From the NCBI RefSeq assembly GCF_009728485.1, contig NZ_VVIQ01000003.1:124001-188000 (forward strand): a stretch of DNA of 64,000 nucleotides, given 5' to 3'. The notes beneath the pieces are model-generated. The model worked only from the letters and a program-made list of their open reading frames with translations, was not told the origin of the DNA and searched no databases. Origin of the DNA: Prevotella vespertina. GTDB lineage: Bacteria > Bacteroidota > Bacteroidia > Bacteroidales > Bacteroidaceae. Below, one piece after another: positions 25,994-34,977 of the stretch (position 1 is its first letter; the number at the start of each line of letters is the position of its first letter). The position numbers and the translations under genes are program-made.

Positions 25994-26878
25994 ATGAGAG
26001 AACTAAAGATTGGTATCTTGCAACAACATAACATTGCGGATACGAAGAAGAATATAGAACGATTGGCAGAGAACATCACTGACCTCGCACAAAGGGGTGC
26101 TGAACTAGTGGTATTACAAGAGTTACACAACTCATTATACTTCTGTCAGACGGAGGACGTAAACAACTTCGACTTAGCAGAACCCATACCTGGACCATCA
26201 ACAGACTTCTATGGTGAGTTGGCACGCAAATTAGGTATCGTGCTTGTTACCTCCCTCTTTGAGAAACGGGCTGCTGGGTTATATCACAACACGGCTGTCG
26301 TCATAGAGAAAGACGGAACAATAGCTGGTAAGTATCGTAAGATGCACATTCCCGACGACCCTGCCTACTACGAAAAGTTCTATTTCACACCAGGTGACAT
26401 CGGTTTCCATCCTATCGACACGAGCGTGGGACGCTTGGGAGTATTGGTTTGTTGGGATCAATGGTACCCTGAGGCAGCCCGCTTAATGGCATTACAAGGC
26501 GCAGAAATGCTCATCTACCCCACTGCTATCGGCTATGAAAGTAGTGACACAGAAGCAGAGCAACAACGCCAGCGTGAGGCATGGACAACGGTAATGCGTG
26601 GGCACGCAGTGGCTAACGGATTGCCTGTCATCGCCGTTAATCGTGTAGGTCATGAGAGCGATCCAAGCGAACAAACAGGGGGAATTCAGTTCTGGGGAAG
26701 TAGCTTCGTGGCTGGTCCACAGGGCGAACTACTCTATCGTGCAAGCGACAATGAGGAGGAGAGCATCATCCTTAACATCGACCTAGACCATAGCGAGCAA
26801 GTGCGTCGTTGGTGGCCATTCCTGCGCGATCGCAGGATAGACGAATACAAAGATCTTACGAAGCGATTTATCGATTAA
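25994..26878 (+). CDS. aguB: N-carbamoylputrescine amidase
   Basis: 294 residues. A nitrilase-superfamily enzyme that hydrolyses N-carbamoylputrescine to putrescine, CO2 and ammonia. The catalytic Glu is in LVVLQELHNS, Lys in GKYRKMHIPDDP and Cys in VLVCWDQWYPE. The QELHNSLYFCQ and CWDQWYPEAAR wording is specific to the AguB branch. It is the second gene of the aguA-aguB pair; the 124 bases between hold a weak hairpin but no clear promoter. Confidence 0.95.
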   Translation: MRELKIGILQQHNIADTKKNIERLAENITDLAQRGAELVVLQELHNSLYFCQTEDVNNFDLAEPIPGPSTDFYGELARKLGIVLVTSLFEKRAAGLYHNTAVVIEKDGTIAGKYRKMHIPDDPAYYEKFYFTPGDIGFHPIDTSVGRLGVLVCWDQWYPEAARLMALQGAEMLIYPTAIGYESSDTEAEQQRQREAWTTVMRGHAVANGLPVIAVNRVGHESDPSEQTGGIQFWGSSFVAGPQGELLYRASDNEEESIILNIDLDHSEQVRRWWPFLRDRRIDEYKDLTKRFID

Positions 26879-27010
26879 TAGGATTAGTGGCTGCTAAAGG
26901 ATAAGACGAAGAGCCGTTTTAGTATAGTTTTAGGAGAAAGGATTTACAGGAGAAAGCCCTTTCAGAAACCTATAAAAAATCTAAATGCACCCATGTCGGT
27001 TTCGGCTTCA

Positions 27011-27042
27011 TTTGGAGTTATCCAAACTTTACAGTACCTTTG
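27011..27042 (+). promoter_or_regulatory. Promoter TTTG-N20-TACCTTTG for tRNA-Arg
   Basis: TTTG at 27011-27014 and TACCTTTG at 27035-27042, separated by 20 bases, 11 bases before the tRNA. It is one of the clearest promoter matches in the window. Confidence 0.8.
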
Positions 27043-27053
27043 CAGCGCTATTA

Positions 27054-27127
27054 GGCTCCGTAGCTTAGCTGAATAGAGCGTCAGATTCCGGTTCTGAAGG
27101 TCTTGGGTTTGAATCCCAACGGAGTCA
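27054..27127 (+). tRNA. tRNA-Arg (CCG anticodon)
   Basis: 74 bases fold as a cloverleaf: acceptor GGCTCCG with CGGAGTC, anticodon stem TCAGA/TCTGA around the loop TTCCGGT (anticodon CCG), T arm TTGGG-TTTGAAT-CCCAA. The CCA end is not encoded. It has its own promoter and terminator. Confidence 0.95.
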
Positions 27128-27136
27128 CAACATATC

Positions 27137-27172
27137 AAGCGGAAGTCCCCTTATCTATCGGGACTTCCGCTT
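27137..27172 (+). terminator. Terminator of tRNA-Arg
   Basis: AAGCGGAAGTCCC pairs with GGGACTTCCGCTT across a loop of about 10 bases, followed by TCTGTTGT. Confidence 0.85.
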
Positions 27173-27211
27173 TCTGTTGTTTAGGCGACTATTATCAGGC
27201 ACAAAAAGTAA

Positions 27212-27330
27212 CACATAGGATGTGATGGAAATGACACATACGTATCACGTCATTGACACGTATGTGTTACAAGGGTTAGCACATACGTGTCAGTCGAGCG
27301 ACACGTATGTGTCATTTCAAGCATCACATA
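27212..27330. repeat. 22/23-bp-pitch array, GACACGTATGTGT core in alternating orientation
   Basis: CACATA or CACGTA cores start at 27212, 27235, 27257, 27280, 27302 and 27325 (spacings 23, 22, 23, 22, 23). Successive cores are reverse complements: GACACGTATGTG, then CACATACGTGTC. The array lies between the tRNA terminator and the SusD relic. Confidence 0.82.
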
Positions 27331-27646
27331 TACGAATCTGGAACGAAGTAGATAGTGCCTTCGCTGAGATATTAGCCTTAGCACTACCATCAGCAAGTAT
27401 GAGGCTGTTTCCGTCTGTGCCGATAAACTTAGGACTTTGATATAGATATGTTCAGAAGTTCACACCCGCAATTTGATAGTTCTTCACCTAATCCAATGAT
27501 GCCCAACGTATCAAATCGTCATTACACATACCCTCTCCTGCGAACTCACGGCGACGCTCACGGCGAATAGAATAAAGCGTTGCGTCAACAGGATGACCAG
27601 CAGAGATTTCCCAAAGACAAGGTATCTATTACGAATCTCACCGACC
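27331..27646 (-). pseudogene. SusD/RagB C-terminal relic
   Basis: Translation of the minus strand gives SusD-family wording across two frames: EIRNRYL near 27630, then after a frameshift HPVDATLYSIRRERRREFAG and DDLIRWASLD, a TAG, then VKNYQIAGVNF, a TGA, and KFIGTDGNSLILADGSAKAN. These match the C-terminal part of SusD/RagB outer-membrane nutrient-binding lipoproteins. At least one frameshift and two stops are present, and neither the rest of the gene nor a SusC partner is seen. Its upstream end is joined directly to the gene at 27647-28600. Confidence 0.8.
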
Positions 27647-28600
27647 TTATTTCTGCTTACGTCTATGCGCTAGATAGGTTTCTTTCCCAGGAAAGTGAGG
27701 GGTATCGAGAGAGTTTTCCATACAGTAAAATACCACTCGACGATTGAAGACAACGAAGCTAGGTTGATTATTAAGTTCGCTGATTAACGAGTCAGTGAGG
27801 GGCTTATCATATAATTGATAATAAAAGACATCTTGCCCTTTGCGCCCATATTCGATCTCTGTGCAGTCCCCATACCCATCATTATTACCAATGTTTAAAC
27901 CTCGATAATCCATCTCCCGCAGTGCAAAACGGATGGAATCCAGGCGCTCAACACTAAGTCCTATCTTCTTTAACTCCCTATTCTTTACGTTATCAGTGAC
28001 CCCGTTGTCTGGCTCAAAATTCACATCTACCTTCGAGTTAACGCCCCAGTCCGTAATCTCTCCATTATTCGAATACTCCACGGAGAACCCTGTACTATCC
28101 GGCAACCAACCTTTTGTAACTGCGATCAAACGTCTTATCTCTGTTTGATGCGCCTTATAATCAGTTTCCATCGCCTCGGGTGTACAACTTTTCTGTGGCA
28201 GAATAGCCAAGACCAAGACACATATTACTTGCAAGAGATTGATAATGTGTAATCCAAGAAACACCTTATTTATATATAACTCACGATGAACTATAACCTG
28301 AACAACGGATATAACATAAATAACAAGCACAGGGATTGCTACAAACCATGTGACGACAATAAACCAAACTATCCAACTCAGATTATCCTCAGGATCGTCT
28401 TCACCAACAAAGCACAGCATGACGAAGAATAGAAACAACGTAACAACTGCTAACGACATCATGCGTAGAGATGACCAGAAGAAGCCTTTCCAATTCCGCC
28501 TATAAGCATCTTCCGGATTAGTAACCTCCTTATGATAACTTAGAAGAAAGCCTATACCAAGGAGAAGAAAAGCGAGCAAAAAGATTATAACTGTTATCAT
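27647..28600 (-). CDS. Four-helix membrane protein with C-terminal soluble domain, hypothetical
   Basis: 317 residues. Hydrophobic segments lie at about 2-22, 42-66, 80-106 and 116-138. The remaining 175 residues are soluble, with alternating charged and aromatic residues (for example DKPLTDSLISELN), and match no family I know. The stop lies directly against a SusD relic. No clear TAnnTTTG promoter is visible in front of it. Confidence 0.75.
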   Translation of the reverse strand: MITVIIFLLAFLLLGIGFLLSYHKEVTNPEDAYRRNWKGFFWSSLRMMSLAVVTLFLFFVMLCFVGEDDPEDNLSWIVWFIVVTWFVAIPVLVIYVISVVQVIVHRELYINKVFLGLHIINLLQVICVLVLAILPQKSCTPEAMETDYKAHQTEIRRLIAVTKGWLPDSTGFSVEYSNNGEITDWGVNSKVDVNFEPDNGVTDNVKNRELKKIGLSVERLDSIRFALREMDYRGLNIGNNDGYGDCTEIEYGRKGQDVFYYQLYDKPLTDSLISELNNQPSFVVFNRRVVFYCMENSLDTPHFPGKETYLAHRRKQK

Positions 28601-28680
28601 ACGATGATTAATTAAGTGGTAAAACGCTTGATACGAATAGTTGGTAAGAATAAGCAGATGATCCCTCTTGAATCAAAGAG

Positions 28681-28768
28681 AGCCTCTCCTTGCATTAAGG
28701 AGAGGCTCTTCTCATATCAAGAAAACGCCCCCTTCCCATGCAAGAGAGCGTTTCTTTGTGTGCAGTAT
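28681..28768. repeat. 22-bp-pitch array, AGCCTCTCC / ACGCCC core family
   Basis: Units start at 28681, 28703, 28725 and 28747. Adjacent units are partly complementary, so AGCCTCTCCTT and AAGGAGAGGCT form an 11-bp hairpin. The same family occurs at 37893, 49481 and 62092. The bases from 28601 to 28895 hold nothing else that I can support. Confidence 0.88.
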
Positions 28769-28895
28769 TGCTTTTGTAGCTAACAAGACTATACCTCGCA
28801 ACACATTAACCTGCCCCTTTCTTTCCTGCAAATATCTATTTTGTGAGAGAGTCCTACCCGTTCAGGGAGGATAGGTGAGGCTTGTCTTATTACTA

Positions 28896-29636
28896 TTAAG
28901 CCTTCGGATACTTCTTAAACCAACCGTCAAGACGGAGGCGCATAACGCCGAAGAAGGCTTCAGAGAATATACCACCACTCATCTTACTAACGCCCTCACG
29001 ACGATTAACAAAGATGACTGGTACCTCTTTAATCTTAAAGCCTATCTTGTAAGAAGTGTACTTCATCTCTATCTGGAAAGCATATCCTTTAAACCTAATA
29101 TCATCTAATGGGATAGTTTCCAACACCTTTCTACGATAGCAAACGAAGCCTGCTGTGGTGTCATGAACATGGAATCCCGTCACTGTCTGTACATATTTAC
29201 TAGCGAAATAGCTCATCAGCACGCGCCCAATAGGCCAATTAACAACATTCACCCCACTAACATAACGAGACCCAACAGCGACATCATAGCCTTCATCATG
29301 CGTTGCAGCATAAAGACGAGGGAGGTCGTTTGGATCATGACTAAAGTCGGCATCCATCTCAAAGATATAATCATAACCATGCTCCAAAGCCCACTTAAAG
29401 CCTGTAATATAAGCTGTTCCTAGTCCTAACTTACCAGTACGCTCGATAATAAACAATCGGTCAGAACAACCATTGTTTATCAATCGATGAACAATCTGCG
29501 CAGTGCCATCTGGACTTCCATCATCAATTACCAAGACATGAAAGAACTTATCCAAATTGAATACAGCATGGATAATCTTCTCTATATTCTCCTTCTCGTT
29601 ATAGGTCGGTATGATTACTATACTATCGCTTGTCAT
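28896..29636 (-). CDS. Polyprenol monophosphomannose synthase-like glycosyltransferase (GT2)
   Basis: 246 residues. A GT-A glycosyltransferase with IPTYNEKENIE at the start, VIDDGSPDGTA and the metal-binding DADFSHDP, plus GSRYVSGVNVVNWP; these are the marks of the Dpm1 branch, which transfers mannose from GDP-mannose to a polyprenol phosphate. There is no C-terminal membrane domain, as in the soluble Dpm1 type. A -7 element TACTTTTG sits at 29653-29660 (minus strand), 16 bases before the ATG, so it can be expressed apart from plsC. Confidence 0.92.
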   Translation of the reverse strand: MTSDSIVIIPTYNEKENIEKIIHAVFNLDKFFHVLVIDDGSPDGTAQIVHRLINNGCSDRLFIIERTGKLGLGTAYITGFKWALEHGYDYIFEMDADFSHDPNDLPRLYAATHDEGYDVAVGSRYVSGVNVVNWPIGRVLMSYFASKYVQTVTGFHVHDTTAGFVCYRRKVLETIPLDDIRFKGYAFQIEMKYTSYKIGFKIKEVPVIFVNRREGVSKMSGGIFSEAFFGVMRLRLDGWFKKYPKA

Positions 29637-29712
29637 AGGTTTTGTTTTTGTGCAAAAGTAGTATATTTATCTGAATGAAGCAAATAATCGAATAAAAACC
29701 AGTAGTCAGTTA

Positions 29713-30540
29713 TTACTGATCTGGGTTATCTATAAATCCTTGATACTTATCTTCTAGCCCAGACATGACTGCTTTATACGCCTCAACCATAGTTTGCTTC
29801 TCAAACTCCGAACCCTTTCCCTTAGGCTGAATAGGTTCATGAATCGTTAAACGAAGTCTATTCCATACGGGGAAGTTCCAGTCTTTTGTTCGTGGCATAA
29901 CGTCGAATGAACCATTAATAGTAATTGGGCATACTGGTAATTGCAGCTCATCAGCAAGCATAAAAGCTCCTCGGCGGAAGTGAGCCATATGACCAGTAAA
30001 GCTGCGCGCACCCTCTGGAAACACCACTACTGACATCCCCTCGCGTAGCGTCTGACGTGCTTCATCGTATGTCTTCTTTATCTTGCTCGCCCCACTCTTA
30101 TCTACAAAGATGTGGTGAGCCTGCTCACATGCAAGTCCAATGAGCGGTATCTTGCGGATAGCCTTCTTCATCATCCATTTGAAGTTACGCCCTAAGAAAC
30201 CATAAATAAGGAAGATGTCGAATGCTCCTTGATGGTTACTAACAAAGACATAACTCTGTTTGGGGTCTAAGTGTTCACGCCCTTCTACCTTTACAGGGAG
30301 GAACAATAAGCGAATAGTAAACCATGACCACCACTTTCCAGGATAGTATCCCCAGAAGTGCCCATTGCCTAATCGACAGCCAATCGTCGTTATTAAGGCT
30401 GTGAGAATAGAGGCAAGTATGAAAAGAGGAAGTACGATACATAATGTATAGAGGTCGTACAGAAGTGTTCCCATCAACGCAAAGAAGGATGGGTGATGAA
30501 TAGTGTGTTTTGTGTGTCGTTGTAATGTCGAATTGCCCAT
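29713..30540 (-). CDS. plsC: 1-acyl-sn-glycerol-3-phosphate acyltransferase
   Basis: 275 residues. It acylates lysophosphatidate to phosphatidate in phospholipid synthesis. An N-terminal membrane segment (about 20-45) precedes the catalytic NHQGAFD (HX4D) motif and the VFPEGARSF substrate-binding block. It follows the metallophosphoesterase gene by 44 bases on the minus strand and looks like part of a pyrC-led operon. Confidence 0.92.
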   Translation of the reverse strand: MGNSTLQRHTKHTIHHPSFFALMGTLLYDLYTLCIVLPLFILASILTALITTIGCRLGNGHFWGYYPGKWWSWFTIRLLFLPVKVEGREHLDPKQSYVFVSNHQGAFDIFLIYGFLGRNFKWMMKKAIRKIPLIGLACEQAHHIFVDKSGASKIKKTYDEARQTLREGMSVVVFPEGARSFTGHMAHFRRGAFMLADELQLPVCPITINGSFDVMPRTKDWNFPVWNRLRLTIHEPIQPKGKGSEFEKQTMVEAYKAVMSGLEDKYQGFIDNPDQ

Positions 30541-30584
30541 AAGATAATTCTTTATTGCTTTCTTTTATTGTTTGTTACTCGTTA

Positions 30585-31754
30585 TTACTTCGTATGTAAC
30601 GTTATTACTGTTACTTCATTTGGCATATTAAGACGGAAAGGGACGAGCCCACCAAGCCCCGCTGTGACATAGAGATAACGCCCGTCTTGCTCGTAGAGTC
30701 CATGATCTTCATGTTGTCTGAGGCTTGTTGGTCGCCATCCAAAGAGCTGCATCTGTCCGCCATGAGTGTGCCCAGAGAGCGTTAATTGGGCTGTCGTTTG
30801 AGGCAAGATAGAACGTTTCCAGGCAGAAGGGTCATGTTGCAACATAATGACGAATGCCCCTTTAGGAATACCCATGGTCGCTTTCTTATAATTAGAATAG
30901 TTCGGGAATGGTGGCTTCCCATCATTCTCCGTACCACAGATATATATATCCTCACCCTTTGGTGAGCATATTATCACATTCTGATTACGCAAGAGTGTCC
31001 ATCCCAAGCCCTTCTCTTCCTCCTTGACAAGCCTCATCTCTTGTACAATCTTCTCTTTCTTACTGCCTACGATATACTCCGTATAGTCATGATTACCCAA
31101 CACAGAGATGGTACGCGACATCGGTTTACGAATGACCGCTTGCATTGCCTCCACCTCTTGTGGGCGCATATTCTGTATGTCACCAGTAAAACAAATAAGG
31201 TTAGCGTGCTGCTTTTCTATGCTATCCATCTCTGCTTTCAATATCTTCTCACGCCATCCATTAAAGGTTCCGAGATGCAAATCAGATACATGTACAATGC
31301 GATAGCCATTGAAGGAGGCAGGTAGATTCTTAAAAGATAGGTCGATGTGGTTTACTTTAATTGCTGATACACCAGCTGTAAGCCCATAGACATACACACC
31401 AAAAGCACCCACGCCCAATAGAACTCCTATGTAATGCCCCCAGTTACGAGGCGTGTGTGTGATATACTTACGCATTATCCAACCCAAGAAAGAACTAATA
31501 GCAAAGATTGTCTTTGGCACGACGAACATTCCAAGGAGGAATAGATAAGTGTTCAACCAAGTGAGGTCTACTGGTGCAAAGTTGCGTATTGAAGCCAACA
31601 AACAAGTATAGACAACCATACCAATGCAGGGTATCCACCATAGAAGGCGCTGCCACCAAGTCACGTGATAACGCTTTCGGAAATAGTGCATATCGATGTA
31701 CAAATCCGAAAGAACTATCATTAAGAGGAGGTATATCACAATTCTTGCTATCAT
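30585..31754 (-). CDS. Membrane-anchored metallophosphoesterase
   Basis: 389 residues. Four hydrophobic segments occupy about the first 130 residues. The C-terminal domain holds the calcineurin-like set in order: HVSDLHLG, GDIQN, GNHDY, LQHDPSAW and SGHTHGGQ. This is the YkuE/YaeI type, whose members act on UDP-diacylglucosamine or similar lipids; the substrate here is not readable. Its start codon overlaps the upstream gene's stop by 4 bases (ATGA), which implies translational coupling. Confidence 0.92.
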   Translation of the reverse strand: MIARIVIYLLLMIVLSDLYIDMHYFRKRYHVTWWQRLLWWIPCIGMVVYTCLLASIRNFAPVDLTWLNTYLFLLGMFVVPKTIFAISSFLGWIMRKYITHTPRNWGHYIGVLLGVGAFGVYVYGLTAGVSAIKVNHIDLSFKNLPASFNGYRIVHVSDLHLGTFNGWREKILKAEMDSIEKQHANLICFTGDIQNMRPQEVEAMQAVIRKPMSRTISVLGNHDYTEYIVGSKKEKIVQEMRLVKEEEKGLGWTLLRNQNVIICSPKGEDIYICGTENDGKPPFPNYSNYKKATMGIPKGAFVIMLQHDPSAWKRSILPQTTAQLTLSGHTHGGQMQLFGWRPTSLRQHEDHGLYEQDGRYLYVTAGLGGLVPFRLNMPNEVTVITLHTK

Positions 31755-32590
31755 CTCTTTAGTAGATTGGCACTTAAAAAAGTCCTTACTTTCTCTATGG
31801 GGAGCCCTCGCCGATGTGCATAGTCTTGTAGTTGTTCCTCATCAATCTTACCTAAATCAAAGTAACAAGCCTTCGGATGAGCGAACATAAAGCCTGATAC
31901 ACTTGCATGAGGTATCATCATTCCTGTTTCGGTAAGCCTTATCCCAATCCCTTTCATATCTAAATTACGTTCAAGAAGGAAGTTCACACTTGTGTCAGGA
32001 AGTGACGGATAACCTATTGCAGGGCGTATTCCTTGATACTTCTCGGCATAGAGTTCAGCAATAGTAAGCTGCTCATCAGGTGCATACCCCCAATACTTCC
32101 GCCTCACCTCTTCGTGCATTCTCTCTGCCGTAGCCTCTGCCAATCTATCAGATAGGGTTTGAGACAACATGTGAAGATAAGTATCAGCTTCGTTATCAGT
32201 GGTTATTGCTTGATCAACAGAGGTAGCAAAGAGACCAACAGTATCAGTTATTCCCGAAGAAAGCGGGCGCACAAAGTCAGCAAGGCACAAGTTGGGTTTA
32301 CCCTCCTTCACCCTTTGCTGACGCAACATAGGGGTACGAGTTCCATTGATAAGGAGGTCATCTCCATCGCTATTAGCCTCACAAAGCGCAAAGACTGCAC
32401 GTGTGTGATATTGCCCTTCCATACTTGCCAACATGGCTTCAGCATCTTGCTTCAATTCCTGCTGCGCATCTTTTGCCTTGCCATTCATCGACCAGGCATA
32501 ATAGAAGTAAGGCCAATTAATATAAGGTGTAATGTCACTTATGTTGTAAGTGAGTATCTTACTCTTATTATCAGCTGGGCTTTCTTTCAT
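31751..32590 (-). CDS. Stand-alone MetH activation domain-like protein
   Basis: 279 residues. It matches the C-terminal S-adenosylmethionine-binding activation domain of cobalamin-dependent methionine synthase, including AERMHEEVRRKYWGY and RPAIGYP, the AdoMet-binding region. No homocysteine, folate or cobalamin domain is attached, so it would act in trans on a MetH elsewhere in the genome. Separate activation domains occur in some anaerobes. It lies 8 bases after pyrC and overlaps the next gene by 4 bases. Confidence 0.9.
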   Translation of the reverse strand: MKESPADNKSKILTYNISDITPYINWPYFYYAWSMNGKAKDAQQELKQDAEAMLASMEGQYHTRAVFALCEANSDGDDLLINGTRTPMLRQQRVKEGKPNLCLADFVRPLSSGITDTVGLFATSVDQAITTDNEADTYLHMLSQTLSDRLAEATAERMHEEVRRKYWGYAPDEQLTIAELYAEKYQGIRPAIGYPSLPDTSVNFLLERNLDMKGIGIRLTETGMMIPHASVSGFMFAHPKACYFDLGKIDEEQLQDYAHRRGLPIEKVRTFLSANLLKR

Positions 32591-32598
32591 ATTCGGAA

Positions 32599-33948
32599 TT
32601 ATTTTGTGTTGCGGAAAGAGAGCCTCTCCCCTCTCGTTGTTGTGTCTAATTTGCCATTATCCAACAGGTGGTGTCCATTGCAGAAGGTGTGTATTACCTT
32701 CCATTGAAACGTGTGTCCCATCATTGGACTCCACTTACATTTACTCTGTATGCACGCTTCGTCTACTGTCCATGATTGATGCGGTTGAACAATCGTAACA
32801 TCTGCTTTGTAGCCTTCTCGTAGATATCCACGCTTGTCTATCTCGAATAACTGCGCAGGAGCATGCGCCATTAACTCAACCAGTCGTTCGATGGTTAGAA
32901 CGCCATTATCCACCAGTTCCAACATAGAAACCAGTGAGAACTGGAGCATGGGCATACCCGAAGCAGCCTTGGCACAGCCTCCTTGCTTTTGAGAAAGAAG
33001 GTGAGGGGCATGATCAGTACCGATTGTTGTAATACGACCAGACATGAGTGCTTGTTGAATAGCAGCACGATCAGCTGGTTTCTTAACAGATGGATTGCAT
33101 TTGATTAGTGCGCCTTTCGTAAGATAATCCTCGTTGGAAAAGATGATGTGAGCAATCACTGCCTCTAGAGTTATGCGCCCCTCATCTTCTGGATGACCTG
33201 CAAAAGAAAGTTCTTTAGCCGTAGAAACGTGTGCAATGTGAAGCTGTGTCTTGTATTTCCTAGCAAGTTCAACAGCTAAGGAAGACGACTGACAGCAAGC
33301 CTCCTCACTGCGGATTTCCCAATGATGGGTAATGTCCGGGTCTTCTCCAAAGCGTTCTTTAGCTGCCTTCATATTCTGGTTTATGATACCAGAGTCCTCA
33401 CAATGCGTCATAACAGGAAGCCCCAAAGAGGCTGCAACACGGAAGGTTGCCTCTAAGGAATCACGTTGGTCTACCAGCATATTCCCCGTTGAAGCCCCCA
33501 TAAAGAGCTTTATTCCTGGAATGGAGTGGACATCTAATTGCTCAAATAACTTGCTATTCGCATTCGTAGCACCAAAGAAGAAACTATAGTTAACGTGACT
33601 TGACTTCGCAGCACGCGCCCACTTATCTTCCAAAGCCACTATAGTTGTGGTCTGGGGATTAGTATTTGGCATATCAAAATAGGATGTCACACCACCGAAA
33701 GCAGCCGCCCTACTCTCGCTCTCGAGGTCTGCCTTCTCTGTAAGCCCTGGTTCACGGAAGTGTACATGACTATCAATAACACCTGGCAAGACGAAACATC
33801 CCGTGGCATCGACTACCTCGTCAAATGTGCCACGGGCTGTTAGATTACCTTTAATAATATCTTTGATACAATCATCCTCTATGATTATTGAGCCGAGAAA
33901 ACTTCGACCTTCGTTGACGATAGTACCGCCTTGAATAAGTCTCCGCAT
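32599..33948 (-). CDS. pyrC: Dihydroorotase
   Basis: 449 residues, the long class I type. It closes carbamoyl aspartate to dihydroorotate, the step before PyrD-PyrK (12149-13945). The metal-binding DSHVHFREPG, FGGVTSYFDMPNTNP, the substrate-loop region KLFMGASTGN, the HIAHVST ligand and TDHAPH are all present in order. It is the first gene of a leftward run of pyrC, MetH activation domain, metallophosphoesterase and plsC. Confidence 0.95.
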   Translation of the reverse strand: MRRLIQGGTIVNEGRSFLGSIIIEDDCIKDIIKGNLTARGTFDEVVDATGCFVLPGVIDSHVHFREPGLTEKADLESESRAAAFGGVTSYFDMPNTNPQTTTIVALEDKWARAAKSSHVNYSFFFGATNANSKLFEQLDVHSIPGIKLFMGASTGNMLVDQRDSLEATFRVAASLGLPVMTHCEDSGIINQNMKAAKERFGEDPDITHHWEIRSEEACCQSSSLAVELARKYKTQLHIAHVSTAKELSFAGHPEDEGRITLEAVIAHIIFSNEDYLTKGALIKCNPSVKKPADRAAIQQALMSGRITTIGTDHAPHLLSQKQGGCAKAASGMPMLQFSLVSMLELVDNGVLTIERLVELMAHAPAQLFEIDKRGYLREGYKADVTIVQPHQSWTVDEACIQSKCKWSPMMGHTFQWKVIHTFCNGHHLLDNGKLDTTTRGERLSFRNTK

Positions 33949-34058
33949 ATAATTATAAATGTTTTAAGGGGTTTCGTTGAGAATAAAGTGAGCCTCTATC
34001 GAGTCTTCCAAACCATCTATCTCTAATACTCAAAGCACTCTCCACAACTGTAATCATT

Positions 34059-34124
34059 CGTTATCACTATTGTGACAATCCGTTATCACCCTTGTGATAC
34101 TCAATTATCACTATTGTGATAATT
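34059..34124. repeat. 22-bp-pitch array of palindromic units, TTATCACnnTTGTGATAA
   Basis: Units at 34059, 34081 and 34103. Unit 3 is a nearly complete palindrome, AATTATCACTATTGTGATAATT. A degenerate unit (ACAACTGTAATCATT) may precede them at 34037. The last unit includes the stop codon of the lipoprotein gene at 34123. Confidence 0.9.
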
Positions 34125-34977
34125 ACTTTGGAATAGAGTCGCCTGCCATCTCTGCTGGTGTAGGAGGAGCCGTTGAAGCATTTGGCGTAGTACCTGGCGC
34201 ATCGTTCATCGGTACATTTGCGGGTTCAGCCATACCATTCATCTCCTTTTGAGCCTGCAAGAAATCAGCGTAGAAAGTCTTTATCTCGGGGTTATTCTTA
34301 AAGTTATCTGTTGCCTTTGTCATGATGAACTCGACCCAAGAAGGTAGTTGATTAACAGCATTAGCATACATATAATCATTCATCCAAACAGGGTAAGCAT
34401 CAGGCGTAGTATCGTATGATATACGTGTCATAAAGCACCACGGACCTAACACGTTATCAAAGTTTTCAGTCACAAACTTGGTGAATAACTTGTCACTCTT
34501 TGCGTACACGCCTAGTGCCTTCTTAATAAGTCGGGCATTGATAGTCTCCTCGTCGTGTCCATTTAGTATTGCGGCACTCTCCTCATGATCGATCTCTCCA
34601 TACTGATTTCGTAGTTGAGTAAACTTCGTCCAGAAGTCGTTTAACTTATCATTCAATGGTGTTCCGCTAACGCGTTGTTGGGTATTATCCAGTTTAACGA
34701 CTATATCTCCACCTTCAATAACAACGGGGAATTGAAGGTTAACATCATCCATAAAGACTTGCGCCACCCTAACAGAATCGATCGTACCATGGAATGAGAA
34801 TTGTCCATGAACGACGTCACATGAATCTAAATTAACCAATGAGTCCGCCTTATCTACCTTGAGATAGAGCTTCCGACCATCTAAACTTGAGACGTTGGAA
34901 GTACCTTGTATATTGAAAGAACTTCCACAAGAAGTGCAAGCGATAAGCGTTAAAAGTGCGTAAAGAACTTTATTCAT
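34123..34977 (-). CDS. DUF4369 lipoprotein
   Basis: 284 residues. Lipoprotein signal with the lipobox CTSC (Cys near 17). Residues of about 22-130 are a DUF4369 domain: GRKLYLKVDKADSLVNLDSC followed by a beta sandwich ending IEGGDIVVKLD and SGTPLNDKLN. Members usually carry a C-terminal thioredoxin domain; here the remainder is helical and ends in a Pro/Thr/Ala-rich tail, so the thioredoxin domain is absent. Own -7 element TACTTTTG at 35004-35011 (minus strand). Its stop codon lies inside a 22-bp repeat unit. Confidence 0.9.
   Translation of the reverse strand: MNKVLYALLTLIACTSCGSSFNIQGTSNVSSLDGRKLYLKVDKADSLVNLDSCDVVHGQFSFHGTIDSVRVAQVFMDDVNLQFPVVIEGGDIVVKLDNTQQRVSGTPLNDKLNDFWTKFTQLRNQYGEIDHEESAAILNGHDEETINARLIKKALGVYAKSDKLFTKFVTENFDNVLGPWCFMTRISYDTTPDAYPVWMNDYMYANAVNQLPSWVEFIMTKATDNFKNNPEIKTFYADFLQAQKEMNGMAEPANVPMNDAPGTTPNASTAPPTPAEMAGDSIPK

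Noticed and set aside
27222..27440. Open frame of 72 codons across the 22/23-bp array
   Set aside because: It consists of repeat sequence and the reverse of the SusD relic, and has no protein character.
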